Source of the DNA: CAVPKN01 sp963832835
Lineage (GTDB): Bacteria > Chlamydiota > Chlamydiia > Chlamydiales > JAAKFR01
NCBI GenBank assembly: GCA_963832835.1
Contig: CAWHVD010000001.1
Coordinates: 248,001 to 312,000 of the forward strand
DNA length: 64,000 nucleotides
Reading direction: 5' to 3'
In this document: piece by piece, positions 1 through 8,588 of the stretch
How positions within the stretch are numbered: position 1 is the first letter of the stretch
Layout: every line of letters starts with the position of its first letter
Made by a program: the position numbers and the translations under genes
The notes under the pieces: generated by a model
Told to the model about the DNA's origin: nothing
The model's database searches: none
What the model saw: only the letters and a program-made list of their open reading frames with translations

Positions 1-12
1 AGGTCTATATCT

Positions 13-98
13 CAGCCTGAAAGGCTGGGACAGTGCTAGCCCAGGGCAACGCCCTGGGTTTAAAGGACAAAAAATTTATCTGCAGCCTGTAGGGCTGC
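13..98. repeat. Cluster of three REP-like hairpins
   Basis: Three short palindromes lie in tandem: CAGCCTGAAAGGCTG at 13-27, an 8-bp stem CCCAGGGC/GCCCTGGG at 40-58, and a GCAGCC/GGCTGC-type stem at 82-98. GC-rich palindromes of this type are usually dispersed, non-coding REP-like units. A related GCCCT-GA-AGGGC palindrome occurs between groES and groEL at 3182-3193. No gene is seen in 1-204. Confidence 0.6.
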
Positions 99-204
99 GA
101 CAGGGAGGTGGCCCATGAATTCGTTTGAAGATCTGATTCATGCTTGTCTATGGTTGAATAATGCGTCATAGCCTAGCATGCCTGCATCGAGAGCAGCAAA
201 ATCT

Positions 205-234
205 GACCAAATTAACGAGCATGTTAATTTGGTC
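205..234. promoter_or_regulatory. Perfect 12-bp inverted repeat upstream of the AAA ATPase remnant
   Basis: GACCAAATTAAC at 205-216 and its exact complement at 223-234 flank a 6-nt spacer. A second, weaker inverted repeat (GACCGTTTTAA against TTAAAACTGGTC, about 238-267) follows and runs to the ATG at 270. The position fits an operator or an RNA hairpin controlling the ATPase gene. There is no T-run, so it is not an intrinsic terminator. Confidence 0.4.
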
Positions 235-269
235 TTGACCGTTTTAATACGTATGTTAAAACTGGTCGT

Positions 270-899
270 ATGAAAAGACTCTACTATCAACTCGTCCAAG
301 ACCACTTTAAAGATATGCGTCAGATGGTTTTTCTCGCAGGTCCACGTCAAGTTGGCAAGACGACTATCAGCCTAGAAGTAGGCAAAGAGTCCGGACCCTA
401 CTTTTATTTCAACTGGGACAATGATGAAAGCCGTAGGTTGATCATTTCAGGTTCAGCTTTGATTGCAGAGCAAGCGGGCTTACTCAAAATGAGTAAGCGA
501 AAACCGATCATCATTTTCGATCATTTTGGAGGCTTTCCTGAACCATATTTAAAGGCAGCCCGCAGATTTTCTTCGAACTGGCAAAGGATGACACAAACCT
601 TGATGCTTCAGGAAGATATTAGAGACTTAAGTCAGATTCAAGAATTGGCCCAGCTAGAAATGCTTGCCGAGCTACTTCAAGAAACTGTAGGTCAATATAT
701 CACCCAAAGCACCCTAGCCAATATGGTGAAAGTATCAATCCCCACCATCAGTCGTTGGTTATACCATTTCCAAGAACAAACCGGAGCCCCACATGCTTTC
801 CAGCTCAATTTCGGGATGAAACATGTGAATAAAGACTGTTTCTCTTATCACAAACCCACCATAGTCCCTGCATCCACCTTTCTTTCTCAACTAGTTTGA
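270..899 (+). pseudogene. AAA_14/DUF4143 ATPase, internally deleted remnant
   Basis: The N-terminus is a typical AAA_14 P-loop start with Walker A GPRQVGKTT (about residues 24-32) and IIIFD as the Walker B region. Right after it the chain jumps to HFGGFPEPYLKA, which in intact family members lies about 100 residues further on. A second jump follows SRWL (about residue 163), where the C-terminal YHFQEQTGAPHAFQ segment is joined on and the DUF4143 nuclease-like core is missing. The product is 209 residues where I would expect about 380. Both gaps are in frame, so the ORF stays open. It overlaps the 3' end of fmdB by 13 nt. Function is probably lost; a truncated but expressed protein cannot be excluded. 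Confidence 0.7.
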
Positions 900-1135
900 G
901 AGGTGGATTTGTCACAGGGGCAACAGCCACCGGACTTGTTGGCGCATTCTTTTTTGTAATCGTTGATGTAAAAGCCATCTCCAACAAAACGGAAAGTAGC
1001 TAGACCACCGCCGACCCCTCTTTTCAGGCTTTCCTGCTTGCATTCTGGGCAAGTCTTGAGGGCGTCTGCAGTGATTTTTTGAGAGATCTCGACCTGATGG
1101 CCGCAAGCTTCACATGTATAGTCGTATGTAGGCAT
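887..1135 (-). CDS. FmdB-family zinc-ribbon protein
   Basis: Small protein (82 aa from this start) beginning MPTYDYTCEACGH with a second CPEC pair, forming the CxxC...CxxC zinc ribbon of the FmdB/CxxC_CxxC_SSSS family. The family is linked to regulation, but its biochemical role is poorly defined. A Cys-rich tail (SGGCCPCDK) follows. The reading frame could begin 16 codons earlier, but the ATG at 1135 is preferred because it starts at the conserved MPxYxY motif and has an AAGGAA ribosome site about 9 nt upstream. It is convergent with the ATPase remnant, overlapping it by 13 nt. Confidence 0.85.
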   Translation of the reverse strand: MPTYDYTCEACGHQVEISQKITADALKTCPECKQESLKRGVGGGLATFRFVGDGFYINDYKKECANKSGGCCPCDKSTSQTS

Positions 1136-1171
1136 AAAAAAAAATTCCTTGTGAATGAGGATGAAGGAGTT

Positions 1172-1359
1172 GTAACTACTCAAGTAGTCCGGCTTATCGG
1201 TAAATAGCCTCCCTGTGGTGACTATCCACTCCCCCTCGGCTGACTGCGTCAGCTCTCGGACAACCCATCAAAAAAGCTCCACTGGAGCTTCTTTGAGGTA
1301 CCTTGTCCTTGACAAAGTATACCTTTCCTAGAGTACTCTGGCGGCTCGTGAATAGTCAC
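1172..1359 (-). mobile_element. Miniature element family 1, copy A (long variant)
   Basis: Ends in GTAACTACTCA and TGAATAGTCAC, the terminal inverted repeats of family 1. Flanks are AAGGAGTT (1164-1171) and AAGGATTT (1360-1367), an 8-bp target duplication with one mismatch. It is 188 bp because about 73 bp of extra sequence, including the groEL terminator hairpin, sits in the middle of the usual 115-bp unit. It is more diverged than copies B1, B2 and C, so probably an older insertion. No coding capacity. Confidence 0.75.
1268..1290 (-). terminator. groEL rho-independent terminator
   Basis: On the minus strand the complementary arms AAGCTCCA/TGGAGCTT (1274-1290) are followed by a run of six T. 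This lies about 105 nt downstream of the groEL stop and is a standard intrinsic terminator. It lies inside the extra segment of miniature element copy A. Confidence 0.75.
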
Positions 1360-1393
1360 AAGGATTTTCATCCTTCATCCTTTTCCCTGATCC

Positions 1394-3079
1394 TTACATC
1401 ATATCCATGCCACCCATGCCCATGCCACCCATACCTCCCATACCTCCCATTCCACCCATACCTCCCATGCCACCTGGCATTTGAGCTTGGGCCTCTTTGG
1501 GCTTGGGTCTATCGGTGATCATTGCAGCAGAGGTGAGGAGTAATCCAGCAACCGATGATGCGTAACGCAATGCTGATTTGGTAACAAGCGCTGGGTCAAT
1601 GACGCCGGCTTTAACAAGATCCATGAATTCATCGGTTAAACCGTTGTAGCCCCAATTAGGGTCGTCTTTCTCATAGATCTTCTCGGCAATCAAATTCCCT
1701 TGTTTACCACAGTTGGTTGCAATAGCAGCAGCAGGAGCAAAAGCCGCTTCGCGCACAATTTTAGCGCCGATCGCCTCATCACCATGCAATTTGAGTTTAT
1801 CGAGACATTTGATGGCTTTAAGAAGGGCCACACCACCTCCGGGAACAATCCCTTCTTGCGCAGCAGCGCGTGTTGCATGCAAAGCATCTTCTACGCGTGC
1901 TTTCTTCTCTTTCATTTCAGTCTCTGTTGCCGCTCCGACTTTGATCACGGCAACACCACCGACGAGCTTTGCAAGGCGCTCTTCGAGCTTCTCACGGTCA
2001 TAATCAGAGGTAGAATTGGCGATTTCACCGCGAATCTGCGCTTCACGCCCTTTTACGCGCTGAGCTGTACCTGCGCCATCAATGATGGTGGTATTTTCTT
2101 TGGTGACTTTGATCTGCTTAGCTTTTCCAAGAACTTCCATTCCCACATCTTCTAGGGAAAGGCCGATCTCTTCGGACACAACAGTGGCTCCGGTGAGACA
2201 TGCGATATCTTCTAACATCGCTTTGCGTCGGTCGCCAAAGCCTGGCGCTTTGACGGCACACACAGGAAGGCCGCCCTTGATTTTATTGACAACGAGCGTC
2301 GCCAAAGCTTCGCTGTCCATATCCTCTGCAATAATGAGCAGGGGAGATGGGCCTTGCGCCATCACTTTTTCAAGTAAAGGAATGAGTTCTTTAGCTAAGG
2401 AAACTTTTTTGTCGACAAGGAGCACCCACGCATTAGAAAGCTCTACGCTCATATCCTCGGGGTTAGAGATAAAGTAAGGAGAGAGATAGCCCTTATCAAA
2501 CTGCATGCCCTCGACGACATCCAAGACTGTGTCGATCCCTTTTGCTTCATCGACAGTAATGATTCCGTCTTTGCCTACTTTCTCCATCGCTTCCGCGATA
2601 ATTTTGCCAATGTCTTCATCATTGTTTGCTGAGATCGTGGCGATCTGTTTCATTTCTTCTTGTGTTTTGACCTTGGAGGCAACCCGGCTGAGTTCTTGGG
2701 AGATGGCTTCAACTGCTTTATCTATCCCGCGCTTTAGGCTCATCGGGTTTGCCCCGGCAGAAACGTTTTTCATTCCCAGTGTGTAGATAGCTTCAGCGAG
2801 CACAATGGCTGTTGTAGTTCCATCCCCAGCAACATCGGAGGTTTTGGAGGCCACTTCTTTAACGAGCTGCGCCCCCATATTCTCAAATTTATCTTGCAGG
2901 GTGATCTCTTTGGCCACTGTTACTCCGTCTTTGGTAGAAAGAGGTGCGCCATAGCTTTTCTTAATCACGACATTGCGTCCTTTGGGCCCAAGCGTCACAA
3001 TCACCGCTTTAGAGAGCTTTTGGATACCTGCTTGAATCGCTTTTAAAGCGTCCTGATTGAATTTGAACATTTTCGACAT
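1394..3079 (-). CDS. groEL: 60-kDa chaperonin GroEL
   Basis: Full-length GroEL (561 aa) that forms the cytoplasmic folding chamber with GroES. Visible signatures are the N-terminal VTLGPKGRNVVI, KDGVTVAKEI and the ATP-site GDGTTT (about residues 86-91), the apical segment GYLSPYFISNPE, the AAQEGIVPGGGVALL region, and a C-terminal GGM-repeat tail ending MDMM. The tail and the adjacent groES mark it as the housekeeping GroEL rather than one of the divergent chlamydial paralogues. It is separated from groES by 145 nt holding a small GCCCT/AGGGC hairpin, and is presumably co-transcribed from the CIRCE-controlled promoter. It ends at a terminator around 1270-1290. Confidence 0.98.
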   Translation of the reverse strand: MSKMFKFNQDALKAIQAGIQKLSKAVIVTLGPKGRNVVIKKSYGAPLSTKDGVTVAKEITLQDKFENMGAQLVKEVASKTSDVAGDGTTTAIVLAEAIYTLGMKNVSAGANPMSLKRGIDKAVEAISQELSRVASKVKTQEEMKQIATISANNDEDIGKIIAEAMEKVGKDGIITVDEAKGIDTVLDVVEGMQFDKGYLSPYFISNPEDMSVELSNAWVLLVDKKVSLAKELIPLLEKVMAQGPSPLLIIAEDMDSEALATLVVNKIKGGLPVCAVKAPGFGDRRKAMLEDIACLTGATVVSEEIGLSLEDVGMEVLGKAKQIKVTKENTTIIDGAGTAQRVKGREAQIRGEIANSTSDYDREKLEERLAKLVGGVAVIKVGAATETEMKEKKARVEDALHATRAAAQEGIVPGGGVALLKAIKCLDKLKLHGDEAIGAKIVREAAFAPAAAIATNCGKQGNLIAEKIYEKDDPNWGYNGLTDEFMDLVKAGVIDPALVTKSALRYASSVAGLLLTSAAMITDRPKPKEAQAQMPGGMGGMGGMGGMGGMGGMGMGGMDMM

Positions 3080-3181
3080 AATTTAAAACCACCTTCTATT
3101 GAAGACCCCGGCCATACATGGCTTCGGGATTCTTCGCCTTGTAAAGATTTCGATACGTATTTGCATAGCTCGCCTCACTCG

Positions 3182-3193
3182 GCCCTGAAGGGC
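3182..3193. repeat. Intercistronic GCCCT-GA-AGGGC hairpin
   Basis: A short palindrome between groES and groEL resembles the REP-like units at 13-98. It could stabilise or process the groESL transcript. The rest of the 145-nt gap (3080-3224) shows no other clear signal. Confidence 0.35.
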
Positions 3194-3224
3194 TGGGATT
3201 GCAGCTTAGCGCAAGTTCATTTGG

Positions 3225-3524
3225 TTACGCGAGTACGCCTAAAATATCTTCTTCAGCCATAATGAGATATTCAGCATCAGACTCTTTATCTTTGATTTCA
3301 GTGCCTGCATATGAGGTGAAAAGGACTCGATCCCCAACTTTTACAGTCAAAGGATGTACTGTCCCGTCTTCATCGCGCGCCCCTGGCCCAATGGCAATCA
3401 CTTCACCTTCTTTGGGTTTTTCCTGTGCCGTATCGGGCAGGATGATTCCCCCTTTGGAGGTTTGCGCTTTAAAACGTTTCACTAAGACGCGATTGTTTAA
3501 TGGTTTAATCTTTTCCATCTTCAT
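3225..3524 (-). CDS. groES: 10-kDa co-chaperonin GroES
   Basis: 99-residue GroES, the heptameric lid of GroEL. It starts MKMEKIKPLNNRVLVKRFKAQ, has the mobile-loop segment TSKGGIILPD (about residues 22-31), and ends with a typical LIMAEEDILGVLA strand. The length matches chlamydial GroES. Translation can start at either of two Met (codons 1 and 3). It lies first in the groES-groEL operon, directly downstream of a consensus promoter and a CIRCE operator. Confidence 0.97.
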   Translation of the reverse strand: MKMEKIKPLNNRVLVKRFKAQTSKGGIILPDTAQEKPKEGEVIAIGPGARDEDGTVHPLTVKVGDRVLFTSYAGTEIKDKESDAEYLIMAEEDILGVLA

Positions 3525-3558
3525 AACTCCAGGTTATAACAACTGTTAAGTGCGGAAT

Positions 3559-3586
3559 TTTATACAGGATAACCGATTCCTGTCAA
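3559..3586 (-). promoter_or_regulatory. groESL promoter (sigma-66/70 type)
   Basis: On the minus strand TTGACA (3581-3586) and TATAAA (3559-3564) are 16 nt apart, about 35 nt upstream of the groES start. This is close to the consensus vegetative promoter. A second possible -10, TATAAT, lies at 3638-3643 upstream of CIRCE but has no good -35. Confidence 0.75.
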
Positions 3587-3602
3587 GGCGTAAGGGTAAA
3601 AT

Positions 3603-3629
3603 TTAGCAAAAAACCACCAAGAGTGCTAA
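3603..3629 (-). promoter_or_regulatory. CIRCE operator (HrcA site)
   Basis: TTAGCAAAA, a 9-nt spacer, then GAGTGCTAA. The right arm is a perfect CIRCE half-site and the left arm matches at 6 of 9; spacing is exact. CIRCE is bound by the heat-shock repressor HrcA, so groESL is probably HrcA-controlled. It lies 16 nt upstream of the TTGACA box and 5 nt from the stop codon of namZ. Confidence 0.85.
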
Positions 3630-3634
3630 CTGAG

Positions 3635-4870
3635 TCAATTATATAATAAATACTTGGCGCGCAGAGGCTGAAAGGTAGTGCGCGCCTCAGAGCAGAGGTC
3701 GCGAAGCTTCCATATGATAAATTTTTCTTGATTCAAGATGTGCAAAACGCTCTCACCACCATTCAATTTATTGAACACATCTTTAGAGCTGATATTTCCT
3801 TGCATCCGGGTAATCGATTCATGAAATTGCTTAGGGTATAGATTTTTGATAGCCCCCATAATGGTGAATTGAGTGGTGACAGGGAGAAATTTGTTGTGAT
3901 CAGTGATTACAATACGTACTCCTTGGCAATTTTCCAGCTTGAATTTTCCAAAGAAGGGACGGTAGTAATAGGCCTGAAAAAAAACTCCGGGCAATTTGTG
4001 CGCGTTCAACGCCGAGGCTAACTTTTCGGCAGAAATCCAAGGCGCACCCACCAGCTTGAAAGGAAGGGTGTAGCCAATACCGATATTTGTCATGGAACAA
4101 TGGCCGATAAGCCCTGTCGTAGGATAAAAAAACGGGGTATCGGGCTCAGGGATTTGGGGGCTTGTCGGCACCCAAGAAAGGCCCGTATCTGAAAAACACA
4201 TGCCCCGCTTCCACCCTTTCATGGGGATCACAGTAAGGGCGCAGCCAATTTTGTATTCTTCATTAAAGTAATGCGCGAGCTCTCCGATTGTCATGCCGTG
4301 GCAATAGGGAATTTTGACGTATCCTAGAAAAGATCTCCAATGCTCCTCAACCATTGGGCCATCCACAACCATTCCCCCCATAGGATTGGGCCGATCCAAC
4401 ACGATTAAGGGAATTTTGGCTTTGAACGCCTCCTCCATGCAATAAAAGAGAGTAGAAAGGAATGTATATGATCGTGAACCAATGTCTTGCACATCGTAGA
4501 TCAGTAAATCGATTGCTGCCAACATTTCGGGAGTGGGCCTGCGTCGCTCCCCAAACAATCCATAAAGAGGAATATCCCCAATCGACTGATCTTTGACCGT
4601 TTCATAAGCATAAGCACTGCCATAAAAGCCGTGTTCAGGGGCAAACACACACGCCAGGGTATAGCCCTCTTTTTTTTGTCGCTCTTTGAGCATGTCGAAA
4701 GTAGTCTGCAAACGGCCATTGATCGCCGATTGATTGGTGATAACACCCACTCGCTTTCCCTTTAAAAGGGTAAAGTTATTTTCTTCAAACAATCTATCTG
4801 CACCCACCTGAATAGCTGCAGAAAGATAAAAAGGAATTAACAGAAGAACAATAGAAAATCTTAAACCCAT
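3635..4870 (-). CDS. namZ: DUF1343 family protein, exo-beta-N-acetylmuramidase NamZ-like
   Basis: 411-residue DUF1343 protein. NamZ, the characterised member, releases terminal MurNAc from peptidoglycan fragments in recycling. Family motifs seen: GVITNQSA, the CVFAPEHGFYG histidine-containing loop, YDVQDIGSRSYTF, VLDRPNPMGG, and a C-terminal FTIMGAIKNLYP segment. The first residues (MGLRF then a hydrophobic stretch ending LSAA) look like a signal peptide, suggesting periplasmic action. The reading frame extends 76 codons further upstream, but that would overlap the divergent putA start at 4926 and lacks family similarity, so the ATG at 4870 is chosen. Its stop abuts the CIRCE of groES. Confidence 0.85.
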   Translation of the reverse strand: MGLRFSIVLLLIPFYLSAAIQVGADRLFEENNFTLLKGKRVGVITNQSAINGRLQTTFDMLKERQKKEGYTLACVFAPEHGFYGSAYAYETVKDQSIGDIPLYGLFGERRRPTPEMLAAIDLLIYDVQDIGSRSYTFLSTLFYCMEEAFKAKIPLIVLDRPNPMGGMVVDGPMVEEHWRSFLGYVKIPYCHGMTIGELAHYFNEEYKIGCALTVIPMKGWKRGMCFSDTGLSWVPTSPQIPEPDTPFFYPTTGLIGHCSMTNIGIGYTLPFKLVGAPWISAEKLASALNAHKLPGVFFQAYYYRPFFGKFKLENCQGVRIVITDHNKFLPVTTQFTIMGAIKNLYPKQFHESITRMQGNISSKDVFNKLNGGESVLHILNQEKFIIWKLRDLCSEARTTFQPLRAKYLLYN

Positions 4871-4925
4871 AACGGCTGGAGGGTATGATCTTTGCAAATA
4901 TATGTCGAGTCTGTAAAAAGAGGCT

Positions 4926-7900
4926 ATGCATACATCTCTAAAACAAGCCACAAACCTGCTCAGAGCAGTACGCGGAAAAGCATTATCCCGTGAGGAAAGA
5001 ATCGACAAGACCGGTGCATTGGCTGCACTGCTCGTCGAAGCGACGCTCAAGGAAAAAACGAGCGCCGAAAAAAAACATGAGCAGTGGATGGCGCGCATGA
5101 TGAGTGATCCCCAGGGGCGCTCTTTTTTGACAGCCGTGACCGACCAAATCTTTCGTAGTAAAGCAGAGAACCGGACTGCAGACCAACTGACTTACTTGAT
5201 CCGCACGCACGGCATTCCCCATTTTTTTAGAGAAGCTGACAGACTAAAATTTCTCCTCTTCAGTTGGCTGGGAAACTCCTTACCCAAGTTATTTGTCCGC
5301 ATGATCCGCAAGCAAATCCGCAAAGAAGCAAACCAAGTCCTCTTGCCGGATGATCCAAAAGAGCAGCTAGCTTATTTCAACACCTGCCACAACAACAACA
5401 TTCGCCTTAACATCAATCATTTAGGAGAAGCGATTTTAGGGGAAAATGAAGCGATGCGACGCTTAAAGGTCTATTTAGAAGACCTGACAAATCCTCAAAT
5501 CGACTACATCTCAGTCAAAATTTCGACGATTTTTAGTCAGATCAGCATGGTCGGGTATGAGGATACCTTAAAAATTTTAGAAGAGAGGCTTAGGCTACTT
5601 TACAATTCCGCTGCGCATTACCAAAACCCCGGCAGAAATCCGGTCGAAAACTTTGTCAATTTGGACATGGAAGAATACAAGGATCTTCACTTGACCGTTG
5701 ACGTTTTCAAGAAAGTGCTAAGTGAGCAGGGCCAGCTTTCCACATCTGCCGGAATTGTTTTGCAAAGCTACTTGCCCGATACCTACCCCATTTTGTGCGA
5801 TCTGACTCAATGGGCTCAAAAAAGAAAGCAGCAGGGTGGAGCTCCGATCAAGATTAGACTCGTCAAAGGTGCTAATTTAGCAATGGAGAAAGTGGAAAGC
5901 TCCGTACGGAGTTGGGAGCTGGCCACTTTTGAAAATAAAGTAGAAACAGATGCCAACTTCAAAAGAATGCTAGAATACGCCTGCCAAAAAGAAAACGCGG
6001 AGGCTGTTCATATCGGTGTAGGAAGCCATAACCTTTTTGACATCGCTTATGCCTTCATCTTGAGAGCAGAAAATCAGACTGAATCCTATATTTCTTTTGA
6101 GATGCTAGAGGGAATGGCAACGCCTATGCGGCGTGTGGTAAGGCAGCTTGCTGGGGCTGTGCTTCTCTACTGCCCGGAAGCAAAAGAAAAAGATTTTCAT
6201 AGTGCGATGGCCTATCTGATCCGCAGGCTGGATGAAAACAGCGGCGCCGAAAATTTCTTACACTCCTTTTTTGAAATACGACCCGGAAATGAGGCATGGA
6301 AAGAACAAGAGGCCCGCTTTATCGCCTCGTGCAAGCTGATCGACACACTTCCCACAGCTCGAAAAAGATCTCAACACCGTGAGCATACCCCTCTGCAACA
6401 TCTCGATACTGAACCCTTCAAAAACGAACCCGATACCGATTTTTCGTTACCCGAAAACAGATTGTGGATCGAGAAAATTGTGGCCGCTTGGGAAATTAAA
6501 ACACAGCCACCCATCCCGCTCGTCATTGCAGGCGAAGAGATCCATAGCAACCACACGGCGAAGGGGATTGATCCCTCGCGCCCTCATTCAGCAGCCTATA
6601 CCTATTGTTTGGCAGACGCTCCCTTGATCGACAAAGCCCTTGTTTGCAGCACAAACTATGCAAAGCAATGGGCTGCACTGCCGTTTGAAGAATGCTCCCG
6701 CCTACTAGGGAAAGCGGCCCAACTCTTTAGAGAACGTAGGGATGATTTAATTGGTGCCATGATCGCCGATGGAGGAAAAACGGTTCTTGAGGCCGATCCC
6801 GAAATATCCGAAGCAGTAGATTTTCTCGAATACTACCGTAAAAATTGGGAAAGACAACTTGCCATGCACGACCTGAGATGGACCCCGAAAGGGACTGTAT
6901 TGGTTGCACCCCCTTGGAATTTTCCCTGCTCCATTCCCGTAAGCGGTATTGCAGCTGCACTCACTGCTGGCAATTGCGTTCTTTTTAAACCGGCGCCTGA
7001 AGCTGTACTTGTAGGCTGGCATGTCGCGCACATTTTTTGGGATGCGGGCATCTCCAAAGAGTGCCTGCAGTTTATCAATTGTATCGATGAACCTGTGGGC
7101 AGTTACCTTGTCCAAAACCCTCAAGTCTCAGCAGTTGTCCTCACGGGAGCCACCCAAACAGCTTTAAAATTCTTATCCATGCGCCCCGGTATCGATCTGC
7201 ACGCTGAAACGGGTGGCAAAAATGCCCTCATCGTCACCGCCATGAGCGATCGAGATCTGGCGCTTCGCGATATCGTTTCCTCTGCGTTTGGCCATTCAGG
7301 ACAAAAATGCAGTGCTTGTAGTCTCGCCATCTTAGAAGCTGAGGTTTATGATGACCCCAATTTCAAACGTCAGCTTGCAGATGCTGCCGGTAGCCTGAAA
7401 GTAGGTTCCGCGTGGAACCTCAGCTCCAAAATCACCCCCCTCATCCGTCCCCCAACAGATCCTCTTTTAAGAGGCTTAACAACCTTGGAACCTGGGGAAT
7501 CCTGGCTCCTAGAACCCAAAGCTGATCCTCACAATCCACATCTTTGGAGTCCAGGAATTAAATGGGGCGTGCAAGAGAAAAGCTTCTCCCATACAACTGA
7601 ATTGTTCGGCCCTGTTTTGAGCGTCATGCGCGCCGCATCTCTCCCTGAAGCAGTACGGCTTGCCAACGGCACTCCCTACGGACTGACAAGCGGCCTCCAT
7701 TCTTTGGACGAGCGGGAGCACGCCTATTGGAAAAAGCACATTGTCGCCGGCAATCTTTACATCAATCGAGGGATCACAGGAGCTATTGTCCGCCGTCAAC
7801 CCTTTGGAGGTTGCAAGGCTAGCAGCTTCGGATCTGGTGCTAAAGCAGGGGGCCCTAACTACGTCCATCAATTCGCAGGCCCTCTACAATTTGAGCTCCC

Positions 7901-8468
7901 TCATGAAAAGGCCCCTTTACCCTCTTCCGTAGCTCCCCTCATCTCCATCCTGCATACGTTCCCCCTTTCCGAAAACGAACAGGGCAATTGGAAAAATAGC
8001 GCAGAAAACTACGCCTATTGGGCCAACATTTTAAAAGAACCTACTGACCCCTCTCTCATTTATGGGCAAGACAACTATTTCTATCACGTGTCCCTCGCTC
8101 AAGCCTATGTCCGCTTCGATCTAGAAGAGATGGCCCTCTCGTTGTTGCAAGTCGCAGCCGCCTGCCTGATTTGCCAAACCCCTCTCGAAATTTCTTCGGC
8201 CTTTCCCCTTCCACAACTCACTTCCATCTCAGGCCTCACTGTCATTGTCGAAGAAGAAACCCAACTTACCCTTAGAACCCCTTCCCATATTCGCCTCCTC
8301 TCCACCCCGTCTCCCACTCTCAGCCAAGCTGCCGCAGAAAAAGGCATCATCCTCCAAACATCCCCCGTCCTCACTAATGGCCGCATCGAATTGCTCCACT
8401 ACCTCCGCGAAATCTCCCTCAGCTACGACTACCACCGTTATGGCTATGTAGGCCTTAGAAAGGGGTAG
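4926..8468 (+). CDS. putA: Bifunctional proline dehydrogenase / P5C dehydrogenase
   Basis: 1180-residue PutA that oxidises proline to glutamate via P5C. The N-terminal arm (1-170) has no ribbon-helix-helix DNA-binding domain, so it is not the repressor type. The FAD-binding PRODH barrel spans about 180-480 and shows IRLVKGANL, FEMLEGMATPMRRVV and the signature LIRRLDENSGAENF. The aldehyde dehydrogenase domain spans about 580-1010 with APPWNFPCSIP, catalytic Glu in HAETGGKN (about 761) and catalytic Cys in SGQKCSACS (about 793). About 170 C-terminal residues resemble the extra tail of longer PutA types. The start has AAAAGAGG just upstream. It diverges from namZ with 55 nt between starts. Confidence 0.93.
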   Translation: MHTSLKQATNLLRAVRGKALSREERIDKTGALAALLVEATLKEKTSAEKKHEQWMARMMSDPQGRSFLTAVTDQIFRSKAENRTADQLTYLIRTHGIPHFFREADRLKFLLFSWLGNSLPKLFVRMIRKQIRKEANQVLLPDDPKEQLAYFNTCHNNNIRLNINHLGEAILGENEAMRRLKVYLEDLTNPQIDYISVKISTIFSQISMVGYEDTLKILEERLRLLYNSAAHYQNPGRNPVENFVNLDMEEYKDLHLTVDVFKKVLSEQGQLSTSAGIVLQSYLPDTYPILCDLTQWAQKRKQQGGAPIKIRLVKGANLAMEKVESSVRSWELATFENKVETDANFKRMLEYACQKENAEAVHIGVGSHNLFDIAYAFILRAENQTESYISFEMLEGMATPMRRVVRQLAGAVLLYCPEAKEKDFHSAMAYLIRRLDENSGAENFLHSFFEIRPGNEAWKEQEARFIASCKLIDTLPTARKRSQHREHTPLQHLDTEPFKNEPDTDFSLPENRLWIEKIVAAWEIKTQPPIPLVIAGEEIHSNHTAKGIDPSRPHSAAYTYCLADAPLIDKALVCSTNYAKQWAALPFEECSRLLGKAAQLFRERRDDLIGAMIADGGKTVLEADPEISEAVDFLEYYRKNWERQLAMHDLRWTPKGTVLVAPPWNFPCSIPVSGIAAALTAGNCVLFKPAPEAVLVGWHVAHIFWDAGISKECLQFINCIDEPVGSYLVQNPQVSAVVLTGATQTALKFLSMRPGIDLHAETGGKNALIVTAMSDRDLALRDIVSSAFGHSGQKCSACSLAILEAEVYDDPNFKRQLADAAGSLKVGSAWNLSSKITPLIRPPTDPLLRGLTTLEPGESWLLEPKADPHNPHLWSPGIKWGVQEKSFSHTTELFGPVLSVMRAASLPEAVRLANGTPYGLTSGLHSLDEREHAYWKKHIVAGNLYINRGITGAIVRRQPFGGCKASSFGSGAKAGGPNYVHQFAGPLQFELPHEKAPLPSSVAPLISILHTFPLSENEQGNWKNSAENYAYWANILKEPTDPSLIYGQDNYFYHVSLAQAYVRFDLEEMALSLLQVAAACLICQTPLEISSAFPLPQLTSISGLTVIVEEETQLTLRTPSHIRLLSTPSPTLSQAAAEKGIILQTSPVLTNGRIELLHYLREISLSYDYHRYGYVGLRKG

Positions 8469-8588
8469 GGCAGTTCGTATCTTTATTCAAATAGCATTCA
8501 AAACATAAATAATTATTTTAGTTGAAGATTAAAAAACAATATGTTAGCGCTGTTTCTTTGTAAATGGATTAAAATATAGGAATAAATC

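Noticed and set aside
1400..1480. Tandem repeat at the 3' end of groEL
   Set aside because: It is the normal Gly-Gly-Met tail of GroEL, not a mobile or regulatory repeat.
2082..2477. 131-aa plus-strand ORF inside groEL
   Set aside because: Antisense shadow of a clear chaperonin gene; composition is Ser/Ile-rich with no ribosome site.
4871..5098. 76-codon upstream extension of NamZ
   Set aside because: Overlaps the divergent putA coding region and gives a non-family N-terminus.
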